Shown here: piece by piece, positions 28,397 to 36,706 of the stretch
How positions within the stretch are numbered: position 1 is the stretch's first letter
How the letters are laid out: each line of letters begins with the position of its first letter
Source of the DNA: Bryobacterales bacterium
GTDB lineage: Bacteria > Acidobacteriota > Terriglobia > Bryobacterales > Bryobacteraceae
NCBI GenBank assembly: GCA_019261985.1
Contig: JAFAQY010000005.1
Location: forward strand, 1 to 51,083
DNA: 51,083 nt
Direction: 5' to 3'
The notes under the pieces: model-generated
What the model was told of the DNA's origin: nothing
The model's input: the letters and a program-made list of their open reading frames with translations, nothing else
Databases searched by the model: none
Program-made: the position numbers and the translations under genes

Positions 28397-30739
28397 TCAG
28401 TACTTCAAGAACGGCTTGCGCCGCGACATGAACGTTGCTCGATCAGCGGTCATCGATTTTTCTATAACGACGGGATCGGCTCCGCTCTTCATCAGCTCAA
28501 TCGTGCGCCGATTTCCGATGGAGAGCTTGCATTTTTCGAGATCGAGCTTCCCGGGGTAGAGCTTGTTCAGCGCGAACGCAAGCTCAAGGCCGAGGCGGAT
28601 GCTGTTCAAGGCTTCGCGATCGGCAATCGCGAAGCGGACACCCTCAACAGCTTTGCCTTTGAGAGCAGAATCTGTTGGCGTAAACCGAATCGCCGCGAAC
28701 CGAATGCCCGGAATCGGGCGCGCGTTTAGAAAACGGGCCAACTCGTCGCCCCGAATCCATTCCGCGCCGATCTGCTCGAAGGGCGTATCTGTGCCTCGGC
28801 CGACTGAAAGGTTCGGCGCCGACTCGAGCATCGCCACGCCAGGGTAGAGAATGGCGGCGTCGATGCTGCGAAGATTCGGCGACGGATTTACCCAGGTCAG
28901 TCCAGTCGAGTCGAACCAATCCCCGCGGGACCAATTTTTCATCGTCACCACCCGCAGATTCGCGCCGATCTTGTTTTCGGCGTTCGCCATTGCCGCCAGC
29001 TCGCCCAGAGTGAGGCCGTGGCGGACCGGCAGGCTATAGCAGCCTATGCCGCTTTCCAAATCCTTGTCGAGCATTGGTCCCTCTACGCGCAGACCAGTGA
29101 TGGGATTCGGCCGGTCAAGCACGTAGAAGGCGATTTTCGCCGTCGCCGCCCGCTCCATGGCGGCGAGCATGGTGCACCCGTAGGTGTAAAACCGCGCGCC
29201 CGCATCTTGCATATCGAAGATAAGCGCGTCCATTCCGCGCAGCATCTCGGGAGTCATGCGGAAACGGCTGTTTTGATACAGGCTCCAAACCGGCAGACCA
29301 GTCGATTCGTCTCTCGAATCCGCCACATTCGGTTGATCCAGCTTGCCGTTGATGCCGTGCTCGGGCGAGTACAGCGCGGCCACATCGATCCCGGCTTGGC
29401 GCATCAGGTCGACATTCCGGCGGCCGGCGCGGTCCAGGCCGGTTTGATTGGTGATTAACCCGACGCGCTTTCCTTTGAAAGGCGCAAACTGCTGCTGCTC
29501 CAGAACGTCAAGACCCGTCTGAGTCTCGCGGTAGACAGCCGCGGCCACGATAGTCCCGATCCCGCGCCGCAGGGGCGCGATGCTTTTCCCGCTGTTCGGA
29601 TGTACCGCATTGGTCAGCAGAATTACATACGTGTTTGAGCCCGGATCGACCCACAGCGACGTTCCCGTGAATCCGGAGTGCCCATAGGAGCCGCGCGGAA
29701 AATCCCCGCGGGGCGCCGAGTACGGAGAATCGATGTCCCACCCCAGGCTGCGGATGGCCGATTGACCGGGCGGCGACGCGGGCGCCGTAAATCTGTCGAC
29801 GGTTTCCGGCGAGAAGATCGGCTTGCCCTTATCGAGCATCATTTGCGCATAGCGGGCCAGGTCGGCCGCCGTGCTGAACACACCCGCGTGGCCCGCGACT
29901 CCCCCCATGTAGCGGGCCGTGGGGTCGTGCACCACGCCGCGGAGCGGCTGGCCGGTGGCCGCATCGATCTCGGTCGGCGCGACACGCGCTCGCAGTGAAG
30001 CGGCAGGCCGGAATGTAGTCTCGGTCATTCCAAGCGGCGTAAAAATCTGCTCGCGCGCGAATTCATCCAGAGGCTTGCCGCTGAGGCGCCGTACGATTTC
30101 GCCAAGCAGCTCGAAATTGATATCGCTGTAGACGAAGCGCCGGCCCGGAGGGTTCGCGGGCTTCTCAAGCAGGGCCTTCGCTATACCGGTGTCATAGCCG
30201 CTCCACGGCGGTTGCAGATCGAGGTCGGCGCGCAATCCCGAGAAATGGGTCATCAGGTCGCGAACGGTAATGTTTTTGCCGCCCTGAAATTCGGGAAGAT
30301 ACGCAGTGACAGGATCGTCAGGGCGGATCTTAGCCTGCTCATAGAGCTTCATGATCGCCGGGGTGGTCGCGACCACTTTTGTAAGCGATGCGATATCGAA
30401 AATGGTGTCGAGCGTCATCGGCTCGCGCGCGGGGGTCAGCGCACGGTTGCCGTACGCTTTCCAATATACGATGTTGCCATCGTGGCCAACGACGAGAACC
30501 GCGCCGGGAATCAATCCATCGCGGATGGCCTGATCGATGCGCGCATCGAGCGCGGAGGATGCCGAAAAGGTGGCTTCAGCGGATACGGACTGGGCGAGCC
30601 CGAGCAGCGTAAGCCCGAGCAGTGGAAGTAAGGCAAGCGGTTTCGAAATCGCGCACAGGCGGGTTGGCAACCCGCCGCAGGCTGGCAGCCTGCCCCACGG
30701 GACGCGTGCAAAGGACCACAGGCCTGTTTTTGCTGCCAT
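28397..30739 (-). CDS. Beta-lactamase-family serine hydrolase fused to NamZ-type exo-beta-N-acetylmuramidase
   Basis: The N-terminal half (about 60-385) is a class C-like serine hydrolase with SLTK (IASLTKVVAT), YSD (FVYSDINFELL) and GHSGFTGTS. The C-terminal half (about 395-780) is the DUF1343/NamZ domain: RVGLITNQTGLDRAGRR, YSPEHGINGKLD and FDMQDAGARFYTYGC. NamZ removes MurNAc from the non-reducing ends of peptidoglycan fragments. A hydrophobic segment LALLPLLGLTLLGLAQSVSA predicts export. The start is uncertain: the ATG at 30739 lies 9 bases after the mutS-like stop but its N-terminus translates hairpin element F; an in-frame TTG at 30670 gives a more normal signal peptide. Confidence 0.9.
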   Translation of the reverse strand: MAAKTGLWSFARVPWGRLPACGGLPTRLCAISKPLALLPLLGLTLLGLAQSVSAEATFSASSALDARIDQAIRDGLIPGAVLVVGHDGNIVYWKAYGNRALTPAREPMTLDTIFDIASLTKVVATTPAIMKLYEQAKIRPDDPVTAYLPEFQGGKNITVRDLMTHFSGLRADLDLQPPWSGYDTGIAKALLEKPANPPGRRFVYSDINFELLGEIVRRLSGKPLDEFAREQIFTPLGMTETTFRPAASLRARVAPTEIDAATGQPLRGVVHDPTARYMGGVAGHAGVFSTAADLARYAQMMLDKGKPIFSPETVDRFTAPASPPGQSAIRSLGWDIDSPYSAPRGDFPRGSYGHSGFTGTSLWVDPGSNTYVILLTNAVHPNSGKSIAPLRRGIGTIVAAAVYRETQTGLDVLEQQQFAPFKGKRVGLITNQTGLDRAGRRNVDLMRQAGIDVAALYSPEHGINGKLDQPNVADSRDESTGLPVWSLYQNSRFRMTPEMLRGMDALIFDMQDAGARFYTYGCTMLAAMERAATAKIAFYVLDRPNPITGLRVEGPMLDKDLESGIGCYSLPVRHGLTLGELAAMANAENKIGANLRVVTMKNWSRGDWFDSTGLTWVNPSPNLRSIDAAILYPGVAMLESAPNLSVGRGTDTPFEQIGAEWIRGDELARFLNARPIPGIRFAAIRFTPTDSALKGKAVEGVRFAIADREALNSIRLGLELAFALNKLYPGKLDLEKCKLSIGNRRTIELMKSGADPVVIEKSMTADRATFMSRRKPFLKY
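30658..30698. repeat. Hairpin element copy F (two-hairpin form)
   Basis: GGCGGGTTGGCAACCCGCC (30658-30676) and GCAGGCTGGCAGCCTGC (30677-30693) are perfect palindromes, closed by GCCCCAC. It lies in the 5' end of the NamZ-fusion reading frame, before the signal peptide. Confidence 0.85.
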
Positions 30740-30748
30740 CGGAAAGAG

Positions 30749-32542
30749 TTAAGCTTGTCCTACGTCCAATCCTACCGCGCGCATTAGCGCGAGAGCATTG
30801 CTGCGCGTCACGACTCCGGCGCGCAGGCGGTAATCGAACCGGATTTCGCCGCCTTCGAGATAATCTTCGAAATGGACGTTCGCAGCGCGGCCGTCGAGGC
30901 TCGCTACGATATCGGCGAGGGCTAGATCGTGCGTCGTAACCATCCCGATGGCCCCGTGCTCGACCAAGCCGCGGATCAATGCCTCGGCGCCGATGCGGCG
31001 ATCGTGTGAATTGGTTCCACTGAGCAATTCGTCAAGCAGGAACAGCGTTGGACGTCCGCTGCGCGCGAGGTCCATTACATCGCGAAGCCTGCTAATTTCG
31101 GCATAGAACCTAGACCGATGATCGATTACGGAGTCGTTCGCGCGCATGCTGGCGCCGATGTTCAGCCGCGAAACACGCAAGCGAGCAGCTGCAACCGGCG
31201 CGCCCGCCCATGCCAAAACGGTGTTCAGGCCAACGGCTCGAAGCAGCGTGCTCTTACCCGACATATTGGATCCGCTCACGATCCACAGCCGGGTTCGATC
31301 GCCGAGCGAGACGTCATTGGCGACTGCTTCTTCCGGTGCAATCAAGGGATGGACCAACCCGGCTGCATCGAAGAGCGGCTCTGAGGATTCCAGCAATTCG
31401 GGAAATACGGTTTGGGGCCGCTCATACGCGAATGCCGCAAGCGAGCAGAGAGCTTCGAACTCACCGACCGCGGCCATCCACCGGCCGACATGCGGACCGC
31501 ACTGCTCCCGCCACGCTTCTACAGCCATCGCGAATTGAGAGGTCCACAACAGCGGTGCGGCAATGGGCGCGAAGAACTGATTTCGCGCCGAGTATAGATG
31601 ATGGACGAGCCTTCGCAAATGGTGGATCTTCCGCGAGGCTACATGCCCCTCGACAGCGATCGACGCCCGCAGCGCCGCCAAACCCGGCGACTTGAACGCT
31701 TCGCGCTCCAGACGCTCTAATAAACTCCCGAGCAATTCCAACTCTTGCGCCGGCGTGCTTGCGGACGCAACGACCTTAATCGCGGATTGGCGCACCCAAA
31801 AGCCGAAAATGACTTCCAGCAGAACTGCAGCCAGGAACCAGCGCAAGCTGAGAGCTTGCGCCAGGAATAGAGCCAGACCTGCGACGGCAGCCGCCGCAAG
31901 AACAAGCGCAACGATGCGCGCACCCGGGAAAAACGCGACGGGGGGCTGCTCGCCCCAGCTCTTAAGCGCCCGGTCGTCCACGGCTGCGCGAACCTCTTCG
32001 CCCATAAGCGCGAGGTCCTCGCGCAGATCGATGCGGTCGCGCAGCTCCGCCACGGCTTGCTGCCGTGCAATCGCGTCTTCCCGCTCGCCTGGCGCGAGCA
32101 GCCATTCGGCGAGGATGCGTTCGCCGGCCGACGTGCGCGCGGTCGAAAGAAGCTCGAACAGCGAGCCGCGGCCGAACAGGTCGAGATCGTCGGCATAGCA
32201 ATGCTTAGGGTCGCGGAACCGCTCGCCTTGCGAACCGTCGCCTATCCAACGATTCTCGATCCGCGCCAGCGCCCGCTCATAATACGCGGCCGCGCGCGAG
32301 GCCTTTTTGAGCGAATCGTCCACGCGCCCGTGCGCCACCGCCATGGGGATAAAAGCGACGACCGGCGCGAGCAGCCACCACGGCGAGATCCATCCGCCAC
32401 CGAGTGAAGCGGCGGCGATCGCCACAGCCGCAACGCCCACCAACAGGCGCGCGTTGCCGAGCTGACGATAGCGCCGGTCCCAGTGCCGGCGGGCATCGCG
32501 CCAGTGAGCAAGGCGGGATTGATACTCCTGTCGCGGATTCAC
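30749..32542 (-). CDS. Membrane-associated MutS-like ATPase
   Basis: This 597-residue protein keeps only the ATPase part of MutS: Walker A GSNMSGKST at 424-432, Walker B LFLLDELLSGTN near 500, and the following TTHDLALADIVASL. Hydrophobic pairs at about 30-70 (LLVGVAAVAIAAASLGGGW, LLAPVVAFIPMAVA) and about 210-250 predict four membrane helices, absent from true mismatch-repair MutS. The mismatch-binding domain I (with FxE) is also lacking, so a role in mismatch recognition is unlikely; such membrane MutS homologues have no agreed function. The GTG start overlaps the preceding phosphoesterase stop as GTGA. Confidence 0.82.
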   Translation of the reverse strand: MNPRQEYQSRLAHWRDARRHWDRRYRQLGNARLLVGVAAVAIAAASLGGGWISPWWLLAPVVAFIPMAVAHGRVDDSLKKASRAAAYYERALARIENRWIGDGSQGERFRDPKHCYADDLDLFGRGSLFELLSTARTSAGERILAEWLLAPGEREDAIARQQAVAELRDRIDLREDLALMGEEVRAAVDDRALKSWGEQPPVAFFPGARIVALVLAAAAVAGLALFLAQALSLRWFLAAVLLEVIFGFWVRQSAIKVVASASTPAQELELLGSLLERLEREAFKSPGLAALRASIAVEGHVASRKIHHLRRLVHHLYSARNQFFAPIAAPLLWTSQFAMAVEAWREQCGPHVGRWMAAVGEFEALCSLAAFAYERPQTVFPELLESSEPLFDAAGLVHPLIAPEEAVANDVSLGDRTRLWIVSGSNMSGKSTLLRAVGLNTVLAWAGAPVAAARLRVSRLNIGASMRANDSVIDHRSRFYAEISRLRDVMDLARSGRPTLFLLDELLSGTNSHDRRIGAEALIRGLVEHGAIGMVTTHDLALADIVASLDGRAANVHFEDYLEGGEIRFDYRLRAGVVTRSNALALMRAVGLDVGQA

Positions 32543-33291
32543 CCTGACTGCACACGAAATGCCGAGAACGCTTCGAGCATAGCTGCCTCCGAGGGCGGCC
32601 GCAAAACGTAGCGCTCGGCGAATTCCGCCGCCTCCGGATAACCGGTTAGCCGAATGCGCGCAGCCGCGGCATCGAGATCGTAATTCGTGTGGCGGAGCTG
32701 AATGTCCGGCCCCAGCAGCAGCCAGTCGCCGCCTGGCTGCCCAAACGGCATTCCCACGCTTCCGGCGTTTACAACGCGAGTTCGCCCGATCATGCGATCA
32801 AATTGCATATGGGTATGCCCGCACACGACGACGCTCTCACTGACTGCTTCAAAGGCCGGCAACAGCCGCTCTTCGGGTGTCACTTTGGTGAAGATGTCGT
32901 CTGGGTTTTGAGGCGTAGCGTGGCAGAACAATACAGATCCCAAACCGGGTATATCGAGCGTCAGTGTCATGGGCCAGGAGGTTAACGCTTGTTCTTCCCG
33001 CGGTCGAAGCTGCTGCGCGGTCCATCGGATGGGAAGCCGGTACTGCTCCGGAACCTTAACCGGATCCTTCCCCGCTAGCTGCTGAAGCACGGCCACCTCG
33101 CCATTGCCTCGAATGAACTGCATAGGAATATCGAGATCGAGCAGGCTCCCCAATGATTCGCGCGGCATGGGTCCGGGGAGGACGTCACCGCCGACCACAA
33201 CACAGTCCACGTTTGTTTCGCGAATATCCGTGAGCACCGCCTCCAGCGCGGGAAGATTCGCGTGGATATCGTATATTGCGGCGACCCTTAT
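32539..33291 (-). CDS. YfcE/MJ0936-like metallophosphoesterase with apparent ATA start
   Basis: The full protein should begin RVAAIYDIHANLPALEAVLT, where DxH (YDIH) is the first metal motif. Later motifs are VVVGGDVL, IRGNGE (in place of GNHE), VVCGHTHMQFDR and NAGSVGMPFG. The codon in front of RVAA is ATA (33291-33289), with GGAGGT 5 bases upstream at correct spacing. The nearest in-frame GTG (33237) would delete the DxH motif, and the ATG at 33304 is out of frame. So either ATA is the start or an ATG has mutated. Its stop overlaps the MutS-like gene, making this the operon head. The fold suggests a phosphodiesterase or phosphatase; the substrate is unknown. Confidence 0.8.
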   Translation of the reverse strand: MRVAAIYDIHANLPALEAVLTDIRETNVDCVVVGGDVLPGPMPRESLGSLLDLDIPMQFIRGNGEVAVLQQLAGKDPVKVPEQYRLPIRWTAQQLRPREEQALTSWPMTLTLDIPGLGSVLFCHATPQNPDDIFTKVTPEERLLPAFEAVSESVVVCGHTHMQFDRMIGRTRVVNAGSVGMPFGQPGGDWLLLGPDIQLRHTNYDLDAAAARIRLTGYPEAAEFAERYVLRPPSEAAMLEAFSAFRVQSG

Positions 33292-33305
33292 AAATGACCT
33301 CCATG

Positions 33306-33414
33306 GTGGGGCAGGATGTCATCCTGCGGCGGGTTGCCAACCCGTCTGCCGACCTTTTGGCCTACCCCGAACAGCGCGATTGGCAATCGCGCGCAGGTTG
33401 GCAACCTGCCCCAC
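33306..33414. repeat. Hairpin element copy G (full length)
   Basis: Between GTGGGGC and GCCCCAC lie CAGGATGTCATCCTG, GCGGGTTGCCAACCCG, a linker with GCCGACCTTTT and ACCCCGAACAGC, GCGCGATTGGCAATCGCGC and CAGGTTGGCAACCTG. It differs from copies B and H by paired changes in the arms. It begins 3 bases from the Shine-Dalgarno sequence of the ATA-start phosphoesterase. Confidence 0.92.
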
Positions 33415-33454
33415 ATATTCGACCCTGCGCAGACCACAAAACCAGTAGTTTGCT

Positions 33455-34489
33455 CTACCCTTTACGCGCGGACATCGCCTTCGCGCTCGGCTGCTGATGT
33501 CCTAAAATCGCGTGCGGCCGGTACGGTTTTTCTAGCGCCGCCACTTCGTCGGCCGATAACTTCAGATCTACGGCTCCGATCAGATCCTTCAGGTGCTCGG
33601 CCTTGGTCGCGCCGACAATCGGCGCGGTTACACCCGGCGCCTGCAGCACCCACGCGCACGCGACTTGCGCCGATGAAACGCCGCGACGCGCGGCAACTTC
33701 CGCCACCGCATCGGCGACTTTAAAATCGTCCTCCGAGTAGTACATGTCCTTCGCGAACGTGTCTACCTGCGACCGCGTGGTGGACCCACCTTCGCGTTTT
33801 CGGGTTCCGGTCAGAAATCCGCGCGCCAGCGGACTCCACGGGATCACCGCCAAGCCCTGGTCCACGCACAACGGAATGGTTTCGCGCTCCTCCTCGCGGT
33901 ACACCAGGTTGTAATGATTCTGCATGGAAACGAAGCGATGCCAGCCATGCTCCTTGGCTGTGTACAGAGCCTTCGAAAGCTCCCAGGCCGCCATGCTGCT
34001 CGCCCCCACGTAGCGAACCTTCCCGGCGCGAACCAGCGAATCGAGCGCGTCGAGCGTTTCCTCGATTGGCGTTTTCGGGTCCCAGCGATGGATCTGATAA
34101 AGGTCGATAAAATCCATGCCCAGGCGCCGCAGCGAATTATCGCAGCCCTCAATGATGTGCTTGCGGCTGAGTCCGCGCCGGTTCGGCCCCAGTCCCATAA
34201 CGCCGTGAACTTTGGTGGCCAGCACGATGTCGTCCCGGTCCGCCATCTCGCGCAGCAGCGACCCCACGATCTCTTCGCTTTGCCCCGCCGAATACACGTC
34301 GGCAGTGTCGAAGAAATTAATGCCGGATTCGAGCGCCATCGCGAAATGCCCCCGCGCTTCGTCCTTGCCTACGTGCCACCCGCGAGTGCCGGTCGCCCAC
34401 GCAGGATAATCGCCGCTTCCATAGCTCATGCAGCCCAAACAAATTCTCGAAACCGTGATTCCGGTGTTGCCAAGAGATGTGAATTGCAT
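33455..34489 (-). CDS. Aldo/keto reductase
   Basis: This 344-residue protein starts MQFTSLGNTGITVSRICLGC and has the catalytic set of the superfamily: D and Y in FFDTADVYSAGQSEE, K in IVLATKVHG, H in LYQIHRWDPKTPIEETLDAL. The NADPH-binding end is IPWSPLARGFLTG and PIVGATKAEHLKDLIGAVDL. It reduces aldehydes or ketones with NADPH in the cytoplasm; the substrate is not evident. GGGAG sits 7 bases before the ATG. Hairpin elements flank the gene on both sides (H upstream, G downstream). Confidence 0.93.
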   Translation of the reverse strand: MQFTSLGNTGITVSRICLGCMSYGSGDYPAWATGTRGWHVGKDEARGHFAMALESGINFFDTADVYSAGQSEEIVGSLLREMADRDDIVLATKVHGVMGLGPNRRGLSRKHIIEGCDNSLRRLGMDFIDLYQIHRWDPKTPIEETLDALDSLVRAGKVRYVGASSMAAWELSKALYTAKEHGWHRFVSMQNHYNLVYREEERETIPLCVDQGLAVIPWSPLARGFLTGTRKREGGSTTRSQVDTFAKDMYYSEDDFKVADAVAEVAARRGVSSAQVACAWVLQAPGVTAPIVGATKAEHLKDLIGAVDLKLSADEVAALEKPYRPHAILGHQQPSAKAMSARKG

Positions 34490-34506
34490 CCTTGAACTCC
34501 CTTGAA

Positions 34507-34615
34507 GTGGGGCAGGTTGCCAACCTGCAGCGGGTTGCTAAGCCGCTTCCCGACCTTTTGAGAAACACCGCCCAGCGCGGTTGGCAACCGCGCGCCGGAT
34601 GGCATCCGGCCCCAC
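34507..34615. repeat. Hairpin element copy H (full length)
   Basis: Same order as copy B: GTGGGGC, CAGGTTGCCAACCTG, GCGGGTTGCTAAGCCGC (one imperfect pair), linker CCCGACCTTTTGAG and CACCGCCCAGC, GCGCGGTTGGCAACCGCGC, GCCGGATGGCATCCGGC, GCCCCAC. It lies between the DUF1810 stop and the aldo/keto reductase ribosome site. Confidence 0.92.
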
Positions 34616-34627
34616 AAGCGGGTTTAC

Positions 34628-35071
34628 TCAGTTTAGCAATGGGCGGCCGTCGCGCAGCCGCTGCAGTGTCAGGGCATCGGGCTGCCCGTCAAAGTATTTG
34701 TCCAGGGCTTGTTTGAAAACCGGATTTTCCGGCGCGGCGATTGAGAAAAGCGTCATCGAGGAACGGAATTTCAGGTCGTCGGGATAGCCGAAGATTTCGC
34801 TTGCCGAGCGCCCGTCGATAGCGTTCACAAGGCGGGTGCACTCCGTCAGCCTCGGCCCAAGGACCGGATGCCGGAGATACGCCTCAGCCTCGGCGCGCGA
34901 AGAGACCGCATACGTGATTGCGGTAGAGCTGTGCCCCAAACCGCGAATCTGCGGGAAGATGAACCACATCCAGTGGCTGCCCTTTGTTCCGCTTCGCAAT
35001 TCCGCGCAGACATGGCCGTAAACGGGATCCTGCGCGTCGAGAAAACGCTTGAGATTATAGGGATCGCTCAC
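34628..35071 (-). CDS. DUF1810 family protein
   Basis: This 147-residue protein matches DUF1810: FLDAQDPVYGHVCAELRSGT, HWMWFIFPQIRGLGHSSTAI, YAVSSRAEAEAYLRHPVLGP. The family is widespread and of unknown biochemical role. The length is typical and no signal peptide or membrane segment is seen. The ATG at 35071 lies 2 bases after the stop of the M50 protease, so the two are in one transcript. Confidence 0.88.
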   Translation of the reverse strand: MSDPYNLKRFLDAQDPVYGHVCAELRSGTKGSHWMWFIFPQIRGLGHSSTAITYAVSSRAEAEAYLRHPVLGPRLTECTRLVNAIDGRSASEIFGYPDDLKFRSSMTLFSIAAPENPVFKQALDKYFDGQPDALTLQRLRDGRPLLN

Positions 35072-35073
35072 AT

Positions 35074-36192
35074 TTACACGACTGGTTCCATTCCGAATCT
35101 TCGGAGCATCACGAATTCCGACAAATTATCAGTCGTGAGGAGGCCCACCAAGTTGTCGCGGTCCATCACGAGCGCGCATGGGCCGGCCTGCGGCATCATG
35201 CGCATTGCATTCCCTAAATCCATGTCCGGTTCGACACGCAAGAAGTCTCGGTCCATCACCCCGGCGACATAGGCGTCCGGCCCCTCCCTCGCGAGCGCTC
35301 GCACCAGCAGATTGCGGCTCAACAGGCCCATCACTTGACCCGCGTGAACCACCGGAAAATCCTGCTGCGACGTAGAGAGCAGCAGGTTGGCGGCTTGGCG
35401 AATCGTGTCTCCGTGACTCAAAGTGCGGAAATCGGTGACCATCGCGGCGCGAACCGGAACGCCGTGAGTCATTATGCGGCCGACCGCCGCGGAGGCTTCT
35501 TGCGCCGCGCCCAAATAAATGAAAATCCCAAAGAAGACCAGCATGAATTGCGTCGCCAGCAGGCCATAGAGGATCATCGCAATTGCCAGCGTGCGGCCCA
35601 TCCAGGCGGCAACCCGCGTGGCCTCGGCTTCCGGGCGAACGAAGCTCAAAACAGCGCGCAGCACGCGGCCTCCGTCCATGGGGAACGCCGGAATGAGATT
35701 GAAACTGCCCAAAAGAAGATTGCCGAACGCCAGCCGCATCAGCAGGTTTTGATCCGTTCCTTCAATCAGCTCGGACCAGTTCACCTGCGTATTCTGACGC
35801 GTGAAAACGAGATAGCCCAAAATCGCGGAGCCGAGAAGCAGATTCGACATCGGCCCTGAAAACGAAACCCACATCTCCTCAATGGGCTTAAGCGGGCGTT
35901 CCATGCGCGAGATGCCGCCCAAGGGAAACATGACAATTTCGGTAGTGCGAACGCCAAAACGCGCCGCCACAAAGGCGTGCACGAGTTCGTGCACCAACAC
36001 GCTCGCGAACAAGCCGACTAAGAGAAGGAAGTAGCTCGCGGAACGTTCGCGCGCGCCGCCCGCGGCCGATAACAGGAAGATCAAAAGCACCAAAAACGTA
36101 AAATGGAAGCGCACGGGAACGCCAAATAACCGGAAGGCGCCGAGTGTTCCGGGGCTTCTGCCGCGGTCCGCGGCTGGGTTGGAGCGCTCCAC
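35074..36192 (-). CDS. Site-2 protease family (M50) with CBS domain pair
   Basis: This 372-residue membrane protein has the zinc motif HELVH (68-72) in a hydrophobic helix and the second site NLIPAFPMDGGRVLR, whose aspartate completes the metal site. At least four membrane helices are visible. After about residue 245 comes a CBS pair (HAGQVMGLLSRNLLVRALAR; MDRDNLVGLLTTDNLSEFVM). Such M50-CBS proteins cut substrates inside the membrane, with CBS sensing adenine nucleotides; the substrate here is unknown. The start is a GTG. Confidence 0.92.
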   Translation of the reverse strand: MERSNPAADRGRSPGTLGAFRLFGVPVRFHFTFLVLLIFLLSAAGGARERSASYFLLLVGLFASVLVHELVHAFVAARFGVRTTEIVMFPLGGISRMERPLKPIEEMWVSFSGPMSNLLLGSAILGYLVFTRQNTQVNWSELIEGTDQNLLMRLAFGNLLLGSFNLIPAFPMDGGRVLRAVLSFVRPEAEATRVAAWMGRTLAIAMILYGLLATQFMLVFFGIFIYLGAAQEASAAVGRIMTHGVPVRAAMVTDFRTLSHGDTIRQAANLLLSTSQQDFPVVHAGQVMGLLSRNLLVRALAREGPDAYVAGVMDRDFLRVEPDMDLGNAMRMMPQAGPCALVMDRDNLVGLLTTDNLSEFVMLRRFGMEPVV

Positions 36193-36323
36193 AGGTTAAC
36201 CATACCAAAATAACTGCGGTGCGACCTCTCGGGTGGATGTCGATTTTCCGAGGCACAGGCGTCGTTTTAACGAGAACGCCAAACCTGGCGACGAAACAGA
36301 GATAAGTAAAGGAGAATAAACCT

Positions 36324-36659
36324 ATGTCGCAGTTCCTGCTGCTTCTTCACGCCGATCCGACGGTCTTTCAAAAGCTCAGCCCGGAGCAGAGAGAGAAAAC
36401 CGTCGAAAAATATATGGCTTGGACCAAAAAGCCCTTCGCGGTCGACTCCAAACGCCTGGCTGCGGAGCCAGGCCGCGTGATCCGTGCGAGTAACGGCCAG
36501 CCGAAAGTAACGGACGGGCCGTATAGCGAGACCAAAGAAGTTCTGGGCGGTTTCTATTTAATCGAGGCGGCCAGTTACGAGGACGCAGTTAAGAAGGCGA
36601 TGGATCACCCGCATCTCGAGAACGGAACCATAGAGGTCCGGGAATTGTACCGGATGTGA
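36324..36659 (+). CDS. YCII/DGPF-domain protein
   Basis: This 111-residue protein carries the family motif VTDGPYSETKEVLGGFYLIE and ends VREL, typical of the YCII (DGPF) group, whose members are often found beside ECF sigma factors and have unclear function. AAAGGAG lies about 9 bases before the ATG, a strong ribosome site. It is transcribed divergently from the M50 protease and convergently with the next gene. Confidence 0.9.
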   Translation: MSQFLLLLHADPTVFQKLSPEQREKTVEKYMAWTKKPFAVDSKRLAAEPGRVIRASNGQPKVTDGPYSETKEVLGGFYLIEAASYEDAVKKAMDHPHLENGTIEVRELYRM

Positions 36660-36665
36660 ACGCGC

Positions 36666-36694
36666 GAGTGGGGCGGGCTGAAGCCGCCCCACTC
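36666..36694. terminator. Hairpin element copy I, possible two-way terminator
   Basis: GAGTGGGGCGG and CCGCCCCACTC form a perfect 11-bp stem around a 7-base loop GCTGAAG, followed by TTCTTATG. It uses the same GTGGGGC/GCCCCAC ends as the larger hairpin elements, reduced to one stem. It lies between two convergent genes, where a two-way terminator would be expected, but the T-tract is weak. Confidence 0.6.
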
Positions 36695-36706
36695 TTCTTA
36701 TGTCCA

